Shown here one piece after another: positions 19,636 to 30,815 of a DNA stretch of 64,000 nt. Under the pieces are notes generated by a model. It had not been told where the DNA came from and did no database searches. It saw nothing but the letters and a program-made list of their open reading frames with translations. The position numbers and the translations under genes were made by a program. The DNA lies in the NCBI GenBank assembly GCA_028714815.1, contig JAQTLR010000001.1:124001-188000 (forward strand). The letters are read 5' to 3'. Every line of letters starts with the position of its first letter. The first letter of the stretch is position 1. The stretch comes from Candidatus Altimarinota bacterium. GTDB taxonomy: Bacteria > Patescibacteriota > Gracilibacteria > BD1-5 > UBA2023.

Positions 19636-22600
19636 ATCCTACTCCGATTTTCGTGTCCTTTTTCTGCCCTTGGATATCGATGAAAACCTGGATAGAGCCA
19701 TTCTCTATCCCTTCCAGGTAGGTCTTGAGATCCACGAGGTCTTGCCGGCATGCAGAAGAAGGGATCTCGATGATGAATTCTTTTTTCTCCTCTTTTTCAT
19801 GAAGAGACTCCTTAATAGACAGTCCTTCGGAGGAGTCGGAGTGAGACGGATCAGTCATGCTTTCCTCCTCTTCTTCTGTATTCTCTTCTTCCGGGAGATC
19901 AGATTCTATGGATACTTCGTTTTTTGCTTCCGGAACTCCGTCTTCCCCGGTCTCTGGTTTTTTCTCTCCTCCGGTACTCGCTATGCTTTCTGCTACTTCT
20001 TCGGTGAAACCGGAGAGATTCACGAGCGCTTTCGAATCGAAGAGATTCATATCGTTGGCCTGTTGCCGGATGGAAGTGATGGTTGAAGCCCGGATAGTTT
20101 GTGCGGTGACCGCCATCTCGCCGTTTTCTTCATTTCCCCGGAAAATCCCCTCGACCAAAAGGACCTTATCCTCTTCGAGGAGAGGGGAGAGAGCTTCGTA
20201 TTCTTTGGAGAACACGAGAACCGTGAACTTGAAATCGAAACTGTCGCAGGTGGCGATAGCCATCATCTTTCCGGTCTTGGTCTGGACCTGACGGACGGAA
20301 GTGACGAGACCGATCAGTCTCACTCGTTTCATCGCTTCTTTTTTGGTTTTTGCTGGAGTTCCGGTTCTTTTGTCGTTACTAGCTCCCTCATCACTCGTGG
20401 AGAGAGCTGGGGTGAGGTCTTTTTCTGAGCGAGCACTTAGATTTGCTCCTGCATCATCTTCTCATCCTTCATGATGGTCCATTTCCACCACCACCCGTTC
20501 CGACATTTTTTTGCGCCATTCTGCGATATGTTCCATTCCGATCGTCCGTTTGTCGATATAGGGCTTGAGTCCGTCGAGCCCGTGTCCGGAGACTCCGTAC
20601 CCGATGGATTGTTTCTCTCCGCGGATCTTTTCTTCGAAGGTCATAGGTTTCGCTTGCTCGAGAGAAAAACGGAGATGTTCCGTGTTGTGGTGCCCGAGAT
20701 CGAAAAGTCCTATCTGGCTCGTGGCTTGTTTTTTCTCGTTTTCTTTCTGCACGGCGCTCATCTTTCCTATGGAGGCAAGGAGGCTGGCGCGATCCCCCAG
20801 ATTATCCAGCGCCCCGGAGAGGATGAGGGCTTCCAATGCTTTCTTGTTGATGACATCCCCGCTATTACGTTCGATGAATTCATAGATAGTGCTGTAGGGA
20901 GCGCTCTCGCGATTGCGACGGATCGAATCGATCGGTCCATCTCCGAGACCTTTGATGGCCTTGAGTCCGAAACGGATATGTTTCTTGTCGATGAAAGTGA
21001 AATGTTTCATGGATTCGTTTGCATCCGGAGGAAGGATTTCAATCCCCTTGGATTTGCATTCCCCGATCTCCATGGTGATACGTTCCATGTCTTCCTCATC
21101 CGACACCATGAGCGCGGTCATGAATTCGGTCGGATAGTAGGCTTTCAGAAAGGCGGTCTGGTAGGAGATCATCGCATAGCAGGCTGCATGGGATTTATTG
21201 AACCCGTACCCGGCAAACGGCTCGATGATATCCTCGAAGATATATTTCGCGAGTTCTTCCTTATGTCCTTGGGCTTTTGCGGCATCGATGAATTTCCCCT
21301 TCTGTTCCATGAGGAGGTCGATCTTTTTCTTCCCGATCGCACGACGGAGGATATCCGCTTCACCGAGGGAGAATCCCGCAAAGGCCTGAACCAGCTGCAT
21401 GATCTGTTCCTGATAGATGGCGATCCCTTGTGTTGGCTTCAGGATGGTTTCGAGGGAGGGGTGCGGATAGGCAACCTTCTCACGACCGTGTTTCCGGGCG
21501 ATATACGTCGGGATGTACGCCAGCGGCCCCGGACGGTAGAGCGAGAGCATCGCGATGATGTCCTCGAATACATTGGGCTTCAGTTCCCGGAGGTACTTGC
21601 GCATCCCTGAGGATTCCAGTTGGAATACCCCGGTCGTATCCCCGTCTGCGAGGACCTTGAACACCTTTTTATCATCGAATCTGATATCGAGGATATTCAG
21701 ATCCTTTCCGTGATGGCTTTTGATGATCTTCAGACATCGTTCGATGATGGTCAGATTCCGGAGTCCGAGGAAGTCCATCTTCAAAAGCCCCAGATCTTCG
21801 AGCGGATGAGCGGAGAATTGCGTAACGGTCGTGTGCTCGTCTTTTGGCGGATGCTGCAAAGGACAATAATCGGTCATAGGCCTCGGTGCGATGATGACCG
21901 CACAGGCGTGGACTCCGAGTTGCCGGATGGAACCTTCGAGCCGGAGTGCATTGTCGATGACCATGTGATATCGGCTATCCGTATCGTAGGCTTTCTTGAA
22001 TTCTATGGATTCTTCGAGCGCATCTTTGAGCTTGGTTCCCGGCTTCGCCGGTATCGCCGCCGCGAGCTTGTTCATTTCCGAGAAGGGGATCCCGAGGGCT
22101 TTCCCTACGTCTTTGACTGCCGCTCGGGCCGCCATGGTTCCGAATGTACATATCTGGGCTACGTGGTCTGCACCGTATTTTTCCCGAACATAAGCGATAA
22201 CCTGATCACGTCCGGTATCCGAGAAATCCACATCGATATCGGGCATGGAGACGCGGGAAGGATTCAGGAACCGCTCGAAGAGGAGTCCGTAGGGGAGTGG
22301 ATCTATATCGGTAATTCCTGACAGATAGGCAAGTATCGCTCCCGCAGCCGATCCACGACCCGGTCCAACCGGAACACCGCTACTTTTTGCATAGATGATG
22401 AAATCCGATACGATGTTGAAGTACCCGTTGAATCCCATGAGGTCCACTACCACGAGCTCGTATTCTAGGCGGTCGACGATCTCGGAAAAGAGGAAGGTGG
22501 TTTTCGGGGATTTCGGTTCCGTGTCTCTTTCCGCAATCATCTCCTTTTTCCGATCGGTATAATAGTCCCAAGCGAGTTGCTTGAGTTCATCGACGGACAT

Positions 22601-23665
22601 GTCCATGAGTTTCTTATCGGTCCCGGAGATATCTTTTTTATGGATGAACTCATTGATGGTCGCTTCGTCGAGTCCGAAGCCATAGCGGTAATTGAGTCCT
22701 GAGATACAGATGTATCGGAGGTTCCATTCCTCTTCCCCGAGCGCTTTTATCCCTACGGGAAGGTGCTCGATATACTCTTCATACATTCCTTTCTCTTTTT
22801 CTCCGAGCTCGAATGTCGGGATGAGGGTTTTCCCGTACGGGATGTCGATCCGGATCTTATCGTTGATCTCAAGCGTATTCTGTATCGCTTCCGGTACATG
22901 GGTGAAAAGCTCCGCCATCTCTTCTCCGCTCCGGAGAGCGTAGTTCCCATCGATGAGGGTCGGACGATCCGGATCCTCGAGGGAGCGCCCATCCCCGATA
23001 CAGTAGAAGAGATCCCGGGCCTCCGCATCATCCTGGGTGATATAGTAGACATGATTGGTCGCCACCACCTTGTATCCGTACGTACGCGAAAGTTTCACGA
23101 GGTAGTCGTTGATCTTCGGCTGATTCCCCCGGTCGGGGTGCTCCTGGAGTTCCAGGTAGAAATCGTCTTTCCCGAAGATCCCCTCGTAATAGGCGATCCT
23201 TGCCCGGATGTATTCCTCGCTTTTCCCGGTGGTGATGTGCTGCGGAATTTCCCCCATAATCGATCCGGAGAGCCCTATCAAGTGTCCTTTATACTTCTCC
23301 AGAAGTTCGAAGTCGATCCTAGGACGTCCGTTATACATTCAGGAGAGCCAGGATTCCGTCACCATATCGATGAGATTCTTGTATCCTTCGACATTTTTTG
23401 CGAGAAGCACGATCTCGAAGAGCTCATTGTCCTTGTCTCGATTGGTTTTCCCTTTCTTGGAGATAGTTGCTTCCACTCCGATGATCGGGTTCAGTCCCGC
23501 TTCTTTCGCCTTTTTATAGAACTCGAATGCTCCATAGAGGTTCCCTGCATCGGTAATGGCAAGCCCGGGCATACCCAGTGTCTGCGCCTGTTTCACGAAA
23601 GCTCCGGGTTTCCCGAGTCCGGAGAGGAATGAATAGTGGGTATGGGTGTGGAGATGGACGAACAT
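19592..23665 (-). CDS. dnaE: DNA polymerase III alpha subunit
   Basis: A 1357-aa replicative polymerase. The PHP domain opens with FVHLHTHTHYSFLSG (residues 2-16); the palm has GPGRGSAAGA (~435) and PDIDVDFSDTGRD (~475), whose aspartates bind the catalytic metals; then come the fingers, the HhH/tandem region and an OB-fold (RVRLIGLVTSVRQVQTKTGK). The C terminus adds an acidic linker and a last domain ending IEKWVKAKGW. Two TGA codons are essential: near residue 109 (before MYNGRPR) and near residue 1068. ATG at 23665 is preferred over an in-frame start 22 codons upstream because family members begin at the PHP motif. The 3' end overlaps the tail of the recombinase frame on the other strand. 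Intact histidines suggest the PHP proofreading site may be active. Confidence 0.96.
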
Positions 23666-23896
23666 TTCTTTTCTGAAAAATGATAACCGGCGTACTATAT
23701 CCAAAAATAGAAAAAATGGAAACGAAATCATCGCTTTATATCATTTTAAAGATTGAATCGACGTAAATATCAAAAATAATTGTTTTTTTAAAAAAAAGGA
23801 TATCATCTTGGCAGAGTTTCATGAAAAAGGACAGATACTCTTTCGATATAGAAGATTTTTTTTAAATCCCTCTTATTCCTTAAGATGCTTTTGTTT

Positions 23897-25234
23897 ATGG
23901 ATAAAAAAATATACCTTACCGTTATCGTGCTCATCGTTCTATTATGATCCTGAGCTATGTTCATCAAGATGAAAAATATTTGAGGCGGTGCGCAGGTAGC
24001 GAATACGACTGTAGGAGCACCTTTGGAGGAAACCGACATCTATTTGAACGATCCGGAAAACAACAAAGACCCTGATTTTGCAGAAGCTAAGAAATCTCTG
24101 GAAAACGGAGATATCAAAGACTCTGTTGTTTTATGGGAAAAGATAGTCAAAAAGGATGAAGAAGCCGGAAAATTCAAAAAAGACAATAATACGGGCAGTA
24201 TCGCTTCAGCAAAGCCAAAAATAAATTCAAAAATAATACTGGCCCAAACCTATGTTCAGTATGGTAATTATTACTACAAAGAAAAAGAATATGCCGATAA
24301 AGCGATAAAGACTATTTCCGAGATGAGCGAAGATGATTATGGTGCGTATGGAATGTATTTCGTAGGATACGCCTATGAAATAACCAAGCGGTATGATGAT
24401 GCTCTGACATGGTATGGGAAAGGACTGAAAGTTTCCTCCAATACCGATAGGCTCAATGCGATCTTTAAGAACCAGATAGGTCATGTATATGATCTGATGT
24501 GAGATATGAACAAGGCCTATGAATATTATGATGAATCTTATAAGCTTAATAGCAAAAACTTTCAGTCGGCTGTTAATGTATGAAGATTTCTTGTAAGAAC
24601 TAATAGATCGCAGGAGGCTATTCCGTATTTCGAATATGCACTACACACTTCGGATGTAGCTTTAAGATCGGAGATCTATTATACCCTGAGTTCCATTGAG
24701 TTGGAATTTGGATGATTAAAACCGGATATCGACAAGTCTATCTTCTATGCAAAAGAAAGCATCAGGTCTTTTCCGGATTATCCAATGTGATACGTGGCAC
24801 TTGCAAGATGATTATATATGAAAAATGATAAAGAATATGCTCAAGAAATAAAAGATAATCTGTCTAAATCAATGAATCTAAACCCTAATGGGTACTATGC
24901 ATATGAAATTTCCGCTTTATACGAATATGATAATGGAGATTTTCAAAAATCTGTTGACTTACTTCAAAAAGCAGTGCATAATACCGGTACGGATATGATT
25001 TTAATGGATAATGAGAGGGGAAATACACAAAATGAGCTAAGCTATGAAATGCTTTTATTGGCTATGATTGAAGCGGCTAAGAAGGATGGAAAGATAGATA
25101 TGCATCAATTGTGAGAGAAATTTGATGCAATACCTTTCTGAAAAGACTTTATCAAATTTCAGCTAAAAAGGGGTAATCATTGAATATTGAATGTATTTGA
25201 ATGAATAAATAATTATATAAGCTCGTATAATTAG
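23897..25234 (+). CDS. Membrane-anchored TPR-repeat protein
   Basis: A 445-aa protein with an N-terminal hydrophobic segment (residues ~4-24, IYLTVIVLIVLLGSGAMF) that acts as an anchor or signal, then an acidic linker and a series of tetratricopeptide-like helical pairs (for example YVQYGNYYYKEKEYADKA, GYAYEITKRYDDALTWYGKG, ALARGLYMKNDKEYAQE). TPR domains mediate protein contacts. Thirteen TGA codons are present. It begins 231 bases upstream-to-start of dnaE (divergent), and ends 28 bases before the gene for a large exported protein, suggesting co-transcription; the TPR protein may help its secretion or assembly, which is inference. Confidence 0.75.
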
Positions 25235-25262
25235 TGTATTTTATTTTTTAAGTACAAGTATT

Positions 25263-27338
25263 ATGAGGAAAATCATAAAAATGGCTTTAGCTATCGGACT
25301 TATTTTCATCTACTGATGATTAAATGCTTATCAAGTTGTAGATAACACGAATGATGGAGTGCATAATGGAATGGCAAGCGCTTTGGTTTCCATAGGGACA
25401 AATCTTTTGAATGGTACAATTTCTAGCGCACAGGCAGTGGCGCAAGTAAATGCTTACATTAGCCAAGTTTCTTGATGAAGTGCTCAATGAGCATTTACTG
25501 TAGATGCTCAGTGAAATCTGCATATCTGATGCTCGAATAATGGTAATTTGATAGAATTTTTGTGAGCTTTTCCTCCTTCTCCACCACCGCCACCCCCTTC
25601 TTGTAGTTACATAGCAAGCTATACCGATTCATGGTCCGATTGCAGAATTAGTTCCGGTTGGACTGCTTCTGGAAGCATCAGTTGCCAGCAGACCAATACC
25701 CCACAAGCCAATTATGCAACTCTTGGAAGTTACTCTTGTCCGAATAATGCACCTTACCCTACTAATATAACCGAGACAAAAACCGTTAGCATCCATCTGG
25801 ATTCGCCTACATCCACTTGTAACGGAACTCAGTATGCGAATAATAGCGATACCTGTAAAATAAGCCTAAACATAAGTGCGCCTACTAACCAAAACAGATG
25901 AATCACAAACTGGGGAGCAGCATGAAATATTACGGATGTGTCGGATATTTCCGGTGAAAAATCTGATAGGATACACCTCACATGAAATGCCTTGAGTTTC
26001 AGCAGTGTCTCATCTGCTGGCATTCCAAATACGATACCGGCCAGTTTTTCATTGGATATAACCTGAGTGAAATCCGTATCCCCTTTTATAACGAATGTCT
26101 GAAAGATATCATTCAAGCTCTGATGAGTCGGTATGAACGTGGACAATATACCGTATCATTTCAGAAAACCATTCACATGATATATACAGGCATCATCTGA
26201 CGATGGGGCTACATGGGATGGAAAACCTGGACTTTGAACCGAAATGCTATACAAGGTCGGATTGACTCCGAAATCCAGTTTAGCATGGAACGGATTGACG
26301 GGTTATGCTTTGAATGATTTCTCCAATGAAGTAGAACCATTTTGAGATGGGTTGGAAATACAGTCGAAAAGCATTGTTCCAGCGACTCTCGCAAGTACGA
26401 ACGGAACACAATTCAAGGCAAGGATCAATACAAGCAGCAACGCAACTTCGTTGAATCAAAATCCTTGATTGCAGATAAATCTCCCCATTGTGAATTACAA
26501 TCTTTGATGACAGGTAGTAAAATACAGATTGTCTGAGCAGGACTCCTGAAGCGACAGTACTCCTATAAAAATTACAGGGACGAAATTCCTTTGAGTTCGG
26601 GTGATCTGAGGTATCCAATGAGCATGAAAATCGGAATTCACCTGACAGCAAGCGAACATTTCCAATATAGCATCTTCAGAAATGAGGGCGAAGATACGCC
26701 AAAACGCCTATGCCTATAGCAGAAATATGACGAGCGGACAAATAGTCGGCGGAGTGAAATACGTAACAGGAGATATAACTATATCTTGAGAACAGGATTA
26801 TGAAACCCTGATAGTGAAAGACTGAAATGTGATAATAAACGGAAACCTGAATAACTCCAATAAACTGTTCGGTATCGTGGTTATGAAAGACGGCTATGCA
26901 ATCAATGATGGCTATGCTGGTAAATGAAATATATATGTAACCCCGAATGTCACAAAAATCAATGCCATCATCTACGCTGACGGATGATTCATTAGCTCTG
27001 ACATCTCTTGAGCCCCTTATGTTGCGGATAGTTCCAGTAGGACATATGATCTGAAAAACCAATTGTTCATGAACGGGAGTTTGTTTACCAGGAATACCAT
27101 CGGTTGATCAGTGCTTGCCTGATGAAGCTATACGTTACCAGGATGATCTACCTTGGCGAATACCGATTCTAATTTCAATAAGGCGATGATCTATGATCTT
27201 AACTATGTAAGAAGGGGAAGTAATTGATGCGACAAGAATTTAAATGGAAATTGTAGCGATATTTGAGAATATGTAGAACCTTTTATTATCAAATATAATC
27301 CGGCAATACAAACGAATCCTCCCAAGATGTTTCAATAA
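25263..27338 (+). CDS. Large exported, glycine-rich surface protein with about 38 UGA codons
   Basis: A 691-aa protein with signal peptide MRKIIKMALAIGLIFIYGGLNA (residues 1-22). A short helical part is followed by a Ser/Gly region, a PPSPPPPPPPSC linker (~residue 110), a Cys-containing module (~115-230; CRISSGW, SISCQQ, SYSCPN, DTCKIS) and a long beta-rich part with many Thr, Asn and Ser, reminiscent of cell-surface or adhesin proteins. One segment (about 510-640) mixes VVMKDGYAINDGYAG, IIYADGGFISSDISGAPY and a Cys pair, a layout seen in type IV pilus- or S-layer-associated surface proteins. The frame is interrupted by roughly 38 TGA codons, so standard-code annotation shows only small shadows. 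It shares a transcript with the TPR protein and ends at a strong terminator. Confidence 0.8.
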
Positions 27339-27362
27339 TAAGGGACTAGGAATTCATGTTGG

Positions 27363-27400
27363 AAAACCAGGAGGTCTGTTCAGGTCTTCTGGTTTTTTTT
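27363..27400 (+). terminator. Intrinsic terminator
   Basis: AAAACCAGGAG (27363-27373) pairs with CTTCTGGTTTT, allowing G-U, and is followed by eight Ts. Confidence 0.88.
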
Positions 27401-27419
27401 AAAATTTTTCGCAAAAAAA

Positions 27420-27448
27420 TTTTCAAAAAAAACAAAAATCCATATAGT
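27420..27448 (+). promoter_or_regulatory. Possible promoter for the 61-aa protein gene
   Basis: TTTTCA (27420-27425), 17-base spacer, TATAGT (27443-27448), 33 bases before ATG at 27482. Confidence 0.4.
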
Positions 27449-27481
27449 GTGCGCGTTATTTTTTTACTTCCATTTTCCATT

Positions 27482-27667
27482 ATGTACGAAATCGATCCAT
27501 CAAAAACCGAAAAACCTTCCTCTGATATACAAATGGGTTTCTGCTCCCTTTTGGACGATATGACATCTAGAGATATATGCCAGCTCAACAGGCGGGCTGT
27601 TTTGGAGGTTTTGGAATTAGAGGAAATCCGGGACCGGGTGCGAGAAGACCGCTTAACTTCCGAATAA
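27482..27667 (+). CDS. Small conserved-looking soluble protein
   Basis: A 61-aa charged, helical protein (ending LEEIRDRVREDRLTSE) with no TGA. It follows a promoter-like sequence and starts a short operon with a P-loop kinase 12 bases downstream. Codon use matches the neighbouring core genes. No family recognised. Confidence 0.6.
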   Translation: MYEIDPSKTEKPSSDIQMGFCSLLDDMTSRDICQLNRRAVLEVLELEEIRDRVREDRLTSE

Positions 27668-27679
27668 TCTTAAAAAATC

Positions 27680-28222
27680 ATGCAAAAAACGATTCTGGCG
27701 CTTGCTGGGGAAATGGGGTGCGGAAAGGGGACTCTTACAAGATACCTTGTGTCCAGACATAATGCTGAGGTATACCGGTTTTCCAATCCGCTTCGCGATA
27801 TTTTGGATCGGATGCACCGAGAAACGAGTCGTGATCATATGCAGCAGCTCTCGACCGCACTCCGGCAGGTTTTCGGGGACGATATCCTCTCCGAGATCAT
27901 CCTTGCGGATGTCGGACAGAGTGAGTCTCCCTTCATCGTGATCGACGGAGTCAGACGAGAGAGTGATATAAAATACCTCCGGAACCTCCTCGGATTCAAA
28001 CTCATCTATATCGATGCGGATTTGGAGACCCGATACACACGTATCACCTTTCGCGGAGAAAATACTTCCGATACCACCAAAACCATCGAAGAGTTCATCC
28101 GGGAAACCGAAGCGGAAGCGGAGTCGAGGATCCGGGGACTCAAGGAGATTTCAGATATCATTCTTGAAAATAACGGGACGATCGAAGATCTGGAGGAAGA
28201 GTTCGAAAATGCGATGAAATAA
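27680..28222 (+). CDS. P-loop nucleoside/nucleotide kinase-like protein
   Basis: A 180-aa cytoplasmic protein. Walker A GEMGCGKGT (residues 10-18) sits after the first beta strand. Further features fit the NMP-kinase fold: FSNPLRDIL, then FIVIDGVRRESDIKYLR (second strand with DGVRR), FKLIYIDADLETRYTRI and RITFRGENTSD, a lid-like Arg-rich segment. Similar proteins are annotated as AAA family ATPase, dephospho-CoA kinase-like or dNMP kinase; the residues visible do not settle the substrate. No TGA. It is likely co-transcribed with the 61-aa gene and precedes the rpsT promoter. Confidence 0.75.
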   Translation: MQKTILALAGEMGCGKGTLTRYLVSRHNAEVYRFSNPLRDILDRMHRETSRDHMQQLSTALRQVFGDDILSEIILADVGQSESPFIVIDGVRRESDIKYLRNLLGFKLIYIDADLETRYTRITFRGENTSDTTKTIEEFIRETEAEAESRIRGLKEISDIILENNGTIEDLEEEFENAMK

Positions 28223-28236
28223 TCCCTATAATAAAT

Positions 28237-28264
28237 TTGACTCTTCGACTCTTTTCTATACAAT
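28237..28264 (+). promoter_or_regulatory. Promoter of the rpsT-infC-rpmI-rplT cluster
   Basis: TTGACT (28237-28242), 16-base spacer, TACAAT (28259-28264), giving a leader of roughly 95 nt before rpsT. Confidence 0.6.
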
Positions 28265-28364
28265 ACCCGTACTTTTTTAATCCAGTACTGTCTGTATCCT
28301 TCTTTTGTAATTCCTTAGAAAGCAGCATTGGATTCCTTTTATTTTCATATTATCACTCTACTCC

Positions 28365-28634
28365 ATGCCAAATACTTCGTCGGCAAAAAAGGCTCTGAAA
28401 CAAAGCCAGACAAAAGCATCCAGAAATCGACGTTTCAACGCTCTCTACAAGGAAACTCTCAAGGCTTTCGAGAAAGCCGTTGCTGCAAAATCCGCAGACG
28501 GTCTCGAACTTCTTGCGAAACTCTACTCCCGTATCGATACCCTTGTAAAGAAGAACATTCTCCACATCAACAACGGTTCGAGAAAGAAATCTCGTTTCGC
28601 GAAGATGCTCAAAGCTGTATCCACTAAGTCGTAA
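28365..28634 (+). CDS. rpsT: 30S ribosomal protein S20
   Basis: An 89-aa basic protein that binds 16S rRNA early in small-subunit assembly. It shows the S20 pattern: SSAKKALKQSQTKASRNRRF at the N terminus, a long helical hairpin, and NNGSRKKSRFAKMLKAV near the end. Length is normal. No TGA. It heads a cluster with infC (3 bases downstream), rpmI and rplT; S20 is not usually the first gene of this operon, so the arrangement is slightly unusual. Confidence 0.95.
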   Translation: MPNTSSAKKALKQSQTKASRNRRFNALYKETLKAFEKAVAAKSADGLELLAKLYSRIDTLVKKNILHINNGSRKKSRFAKMLKAVSTKS

Positions 28635-28637
28635 TCG

Positions 28638-29144
28638 ATGGCTCCAAAAGCGAAACGCACGAATGAAAATATCAAGGCCGATAAGGTTCAGGTTATTGCC
28701 GAATCCGGAGAACAACTGGGGATCATGTCCCTTTCTGAGGCTATAGCCAAGGCAAGTGCTCTTGAGATGGACATTGTGGAGATAGGGATGCAAGGCGGTA
28801 TCGTTCTTACGAAGATGATGGATTATGGGAAATTCTTGTTCAAACAACAGAAATCCCAGAATAAATCCCATTCCAAAAAGACCGAAGTAAAAACCATCAA
28901 GCTGACCTACAAGATCGGCGATCATGACCTCGAGATACGGAAAAACCAAGCGATCAAGTTCGGAGCTGCCGGACATCCTCTGAAAATCATACTTTCTCTC
29001 CGAGGAAGGGAAAATCATTATGAGGCGCTCGCGATGGACAAGGTCAATGAATTTGTCGCTTCTCTCGCAGAAGTATACAAAGCGGACGGGAAGGTGATGA
29101 AGGCGGGAAACAATTTTTCCATCCTCCTTCATATCAAAAAATAA
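28638..29144 (+). CDS. infC: Translation initiation factor IF-3
   Basis: A 168-aa factor that binds the 30S subunit and checks start-codon pairing. The N domain (residues ~5-75) shows RTNENIKADKVQVI and GIMSLSEAIAKA; the linker is rich in Lys/Ser; the C domain has KTIKLTYKIGDHDLEIRKNQ and VILSLRGRE-type sequence (IILSLRGRENHYEAL), standard IF-3 motifs. The start is ATG, not the rare AUU/AUC used in E. coli for autoregulation. No TGA. Confidence 0.96.
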   Translation: MAPKAKRTNENIKADKVQVIAESGEQLGIMSLSEAIAKASALEMDIVEIGMQGGIVLTKMMDYGKFLFKQQKSQNKSHSKKTEVKTIKLTYKIGDHDLEIRKNQAIKFGAAGHPLKIILSLRGRENHYEALAMDKVNEFVASLAEVYKADGKVMKAGNNFSILLHIKK

Positions 29145-29177
29145 TCCAACATTTTATTTTACATTAATTTCTTTTCT

Positions 29178-29378
29178 ATGAAACAAAAAACTCACTCCGG
29201 AGCAAAAAAACGCGTGAAGGTTACCGGAACCGGGAAGTTCATTTTCGCTCATTCTTGCAAACGGCATCTTCTCTCCGATAAGAGCAAGAAGGCAAAAGGA
29301 CGAAACAAGTACGGTCTGGTCGCTCATTCGACAAATGAACGAGCATCTCAAAGATGTCTCCCATACGGAATCAAGTAA
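29178..29378 (+). CDS. rpmI: 50S ribosomal protein L35
   Basis: A 66-aa basic protein with the L35 signature: [20 protein letters not shown] at the N terminus and [18 protein letters not shown] in the middle. Lies between infC and rplT, the usual order. No TGA. Confidence 0.95.
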   Translation: MKQKTHSGAKKRVKVTGTGKFIFAHSCKRHLLSDKSKKAKGRNKYGLVAHSTNERASQRCLPYGIK

Positions 29379-29407
29379 TAATTATAACTAATAACTAATC
29401 AATATAT

Positions 29408-29752
29408 ATGGTACGCGTAAAACGTGGTCTACAGACTAAGAAACGACACAATAATGTCATTGCTCGTGCGAAAGGATTCCGCATGATGAATGGAAATGTC
29501 TTCTCCCGAGCAAAGAATGCTCTCATGAAGGCAGGAACCAATGCCTACATCGGACGACGTCTCAAGAAACGGGATTTCCGTGGTCTCTGGACAATCCGTA
29601 TCAACAATGCGGTTCGTGAGCTCGGGCTCAACTACTCGACTTTCATCAACCTTCTCTACAAGAAGAACGTGAAGATCGATCGAAAAGCACTCTCCAATCT
29701 CGCTATCAGCCATCCGGCCGTATTCGCGAAGATCGTTGATTTCGTAAAATAA
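29408..29752 (+). CDS. rplT: 50S ribosomal protein L20
   Basis: A 114-aa basic protein needed for 50S assembly. It has the family pattern [44 protein letters not shown] and [19 protein letters not shown]. Length is normal. Ends the operon; a terminator begins 3 bases after the stop. Confidence 0.96.
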   Translation: MVRVKRGLQTKKRHNNVIARAKGFRMMNGNVFSRAKNALMKAGTNAYIGRRLKKRDFRGLWTIRINNAVRELGLNYSTFINLLYKKNVKIDRKALSNLAISHPAVFAKIVDFVK

Positions 29753-29755
29753 AAA

Positions 29756-29783
29756 CAAACCCCGCCGGAAGGTGGGGTTTTTC
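29756..29783 (+). terminator. Terminator of the rpsT-rplT cluster
   Basis: AACCCCGCC pairs with GGTGGGGTT (one G-U) over a GGAA loop, followed by TTTTC. The core resembles the repeated terminators at 46.9-48.5 kb but the loop differs. Confidence 0.88.
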
Positions 29784-29799
29784 TTTAACTTCTCCTCAA

Positions 29800-30045
29800 A
29801 TGTTTTCTCGTTTCTTTATCACCCTCGTCCGTCTTTACCAACGATTCCTATCGCCGGACCATTCCATCTGGGCTCGGGCTTTGAATCGTCCGCCGTATTG
29901 CAGGCATATTCCGAGTTGCAGCGAGTATATGGTGGAATCCATCGAGAAAAGGGGAGCGGTGCGAGGTATTTTAAAAGGAATCTGGAGGATTCTCCGGTGT
30001 AATCCGTGGAGCCGAGGAGGGTATGATCCGGTGGATAAAAAATAG
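29800..30045 (+). CDS. yidD: Membrane protein insertion efficiency factor YidD
   Basis: An 81-aa protein of the YidD family, which assists YidC-dependent membrane insertion from the cytoplasmic face. Diagnostic features: [12 protein letters not shown] near residue 11, the cysteine motif [12 protein letters not shown] (~33-44), the helix [23 protein letters not shown] (~56-78). It starts 16 bases past the ribosomal cluster terminator. No TGA. Confidence 0.95.
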   Translation: MFSRFFITLVRLYQRFLSPDHSIWARALNRPPYCRHIPSCSEYMVESIEKRGAVRGILKGIWRILRCNPWSRGGYDPVDKK

Positions 30046-30144
30046 AGGGTAGACCCACGTGTTCGCTCTGATTTCTCAAAAGATTTATTTTGTTATTTTC
30101 AGTATTTCGCTATACTCTTTCCATTATTCTACAATCTCTTTATC

Positions 30145-30744
30145 ATGCTCTCGTTCCTTGTCTCCCAAGATATCGCCCTCCTCAATTATCTCCGTTCTTT
30201 TATAGACCCGAATTCAGTACTCCAGGTCAGGCTCATCCATATAGGTTCGGATATCGAAGTGGCGCTCGTCATGTTCGTACTTGTGGGACTCTGGCTCTAT
30301 GGAGCGTACCAAAAAAACGATCAATCCAAGATCGATGCGCTCATGATGCTCTATTCTATCGGATTCGCATTCGCAGTCTATGTCGTCCTCAATCTCGGAC
30401 TCCCGTTCCGACCTCGTCCGGAGACGGTTTCTACGATCCGACCGCTTGTGGACCATCTTCCGGATAATTCCTTCCCTTCCGGACATGCGATATTCTTCGG
30501 AGCCTCCGTGCTCGCAGCATTCTATTATACTCGATCGTGGATCGCATGGACACTTCTCATAACTGGTGTTCTCATGGTACTCTCCCGTGTACTTGCTGGG
30601 ATCCACTATCCCGGAGATATCCTCGTCGGGACGATCATCGGACTCGTCGGTTCCTATATCGTATACCGGCTTCGGGATACAAAGTGTGTGAAAGGATATC
30701 TGCTCGTGTATCCGGTGAAGATGGCAAAGCTTTTCAGATTATAA
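30145..30744 (+). CDS. PAP2-family membrane phosphatase
   Basis: A 199-aa membrane protein with about six helices and the three classical PAP2 motifs: PFRPRPE (C1, ~residues 91-97), NSFPSGHA (C2, ~111-118) and SRVLAGIHYPGDILVG (C3, ~151-166). The histidine of C3 is the nucleophile and that of C2 the proton donor. Members dephosphorylate lipid phosphates such as undecaprenyl diphosphate or phosphatidate; the substrate here is unknown. No TGA. An inverted repeat arm follows 6 bases after the stop. Confidence 0.92.
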   Translation: MLSFLVSQDIALLNYLRSFIDPNSVLQVRLIHIGSDIEVALVMFVLVGLWLYGAYQKNDQSKIDALMMLYSIGFAFAVYVVLNLGLPFRPRPETVSTIRPLVDHLPDNSFPSGHAIFFGASVLAAFYYTRSWIAWTLLITGVLMVLSRVLAGIHYPGDILVGTIIGLVGSYIVYRLRDTKCVKGYLLVYPVKMAKLFRL

Positions 30745-30750
30745 GATCCA

Positions 30751-30797
30751 GTCATTGCGAGGACCCTGAACTTGTTTCAGGGGACGTGGCAATCTAC
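30751..30797. repeat. Left arm of REP-like inverted repeat around the GIY-YIG gene
   Basis: GTCATTGCGAGG and GACGTGGCAATCTAC enclose a CCCTGAA/TTCAGGG hairpin. The arm is the reverse complement of the right arm at 31121-31149 over its outer ends. Elements of this kind (CATTGCGAG...GGCAATCT) occur as dispersed palindromic repeats in several bacterial groups. Confidence 0.7.
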
Positions 30798-30815
30798 CAT
30801 TGTTTTTCTTTTTTT

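Noticed and set aside
20471-21610. Long plus-strand frames of several hundred codons opposite dnaE
   Set aside because: Shadows of dnaE on the other strand; no motifs.
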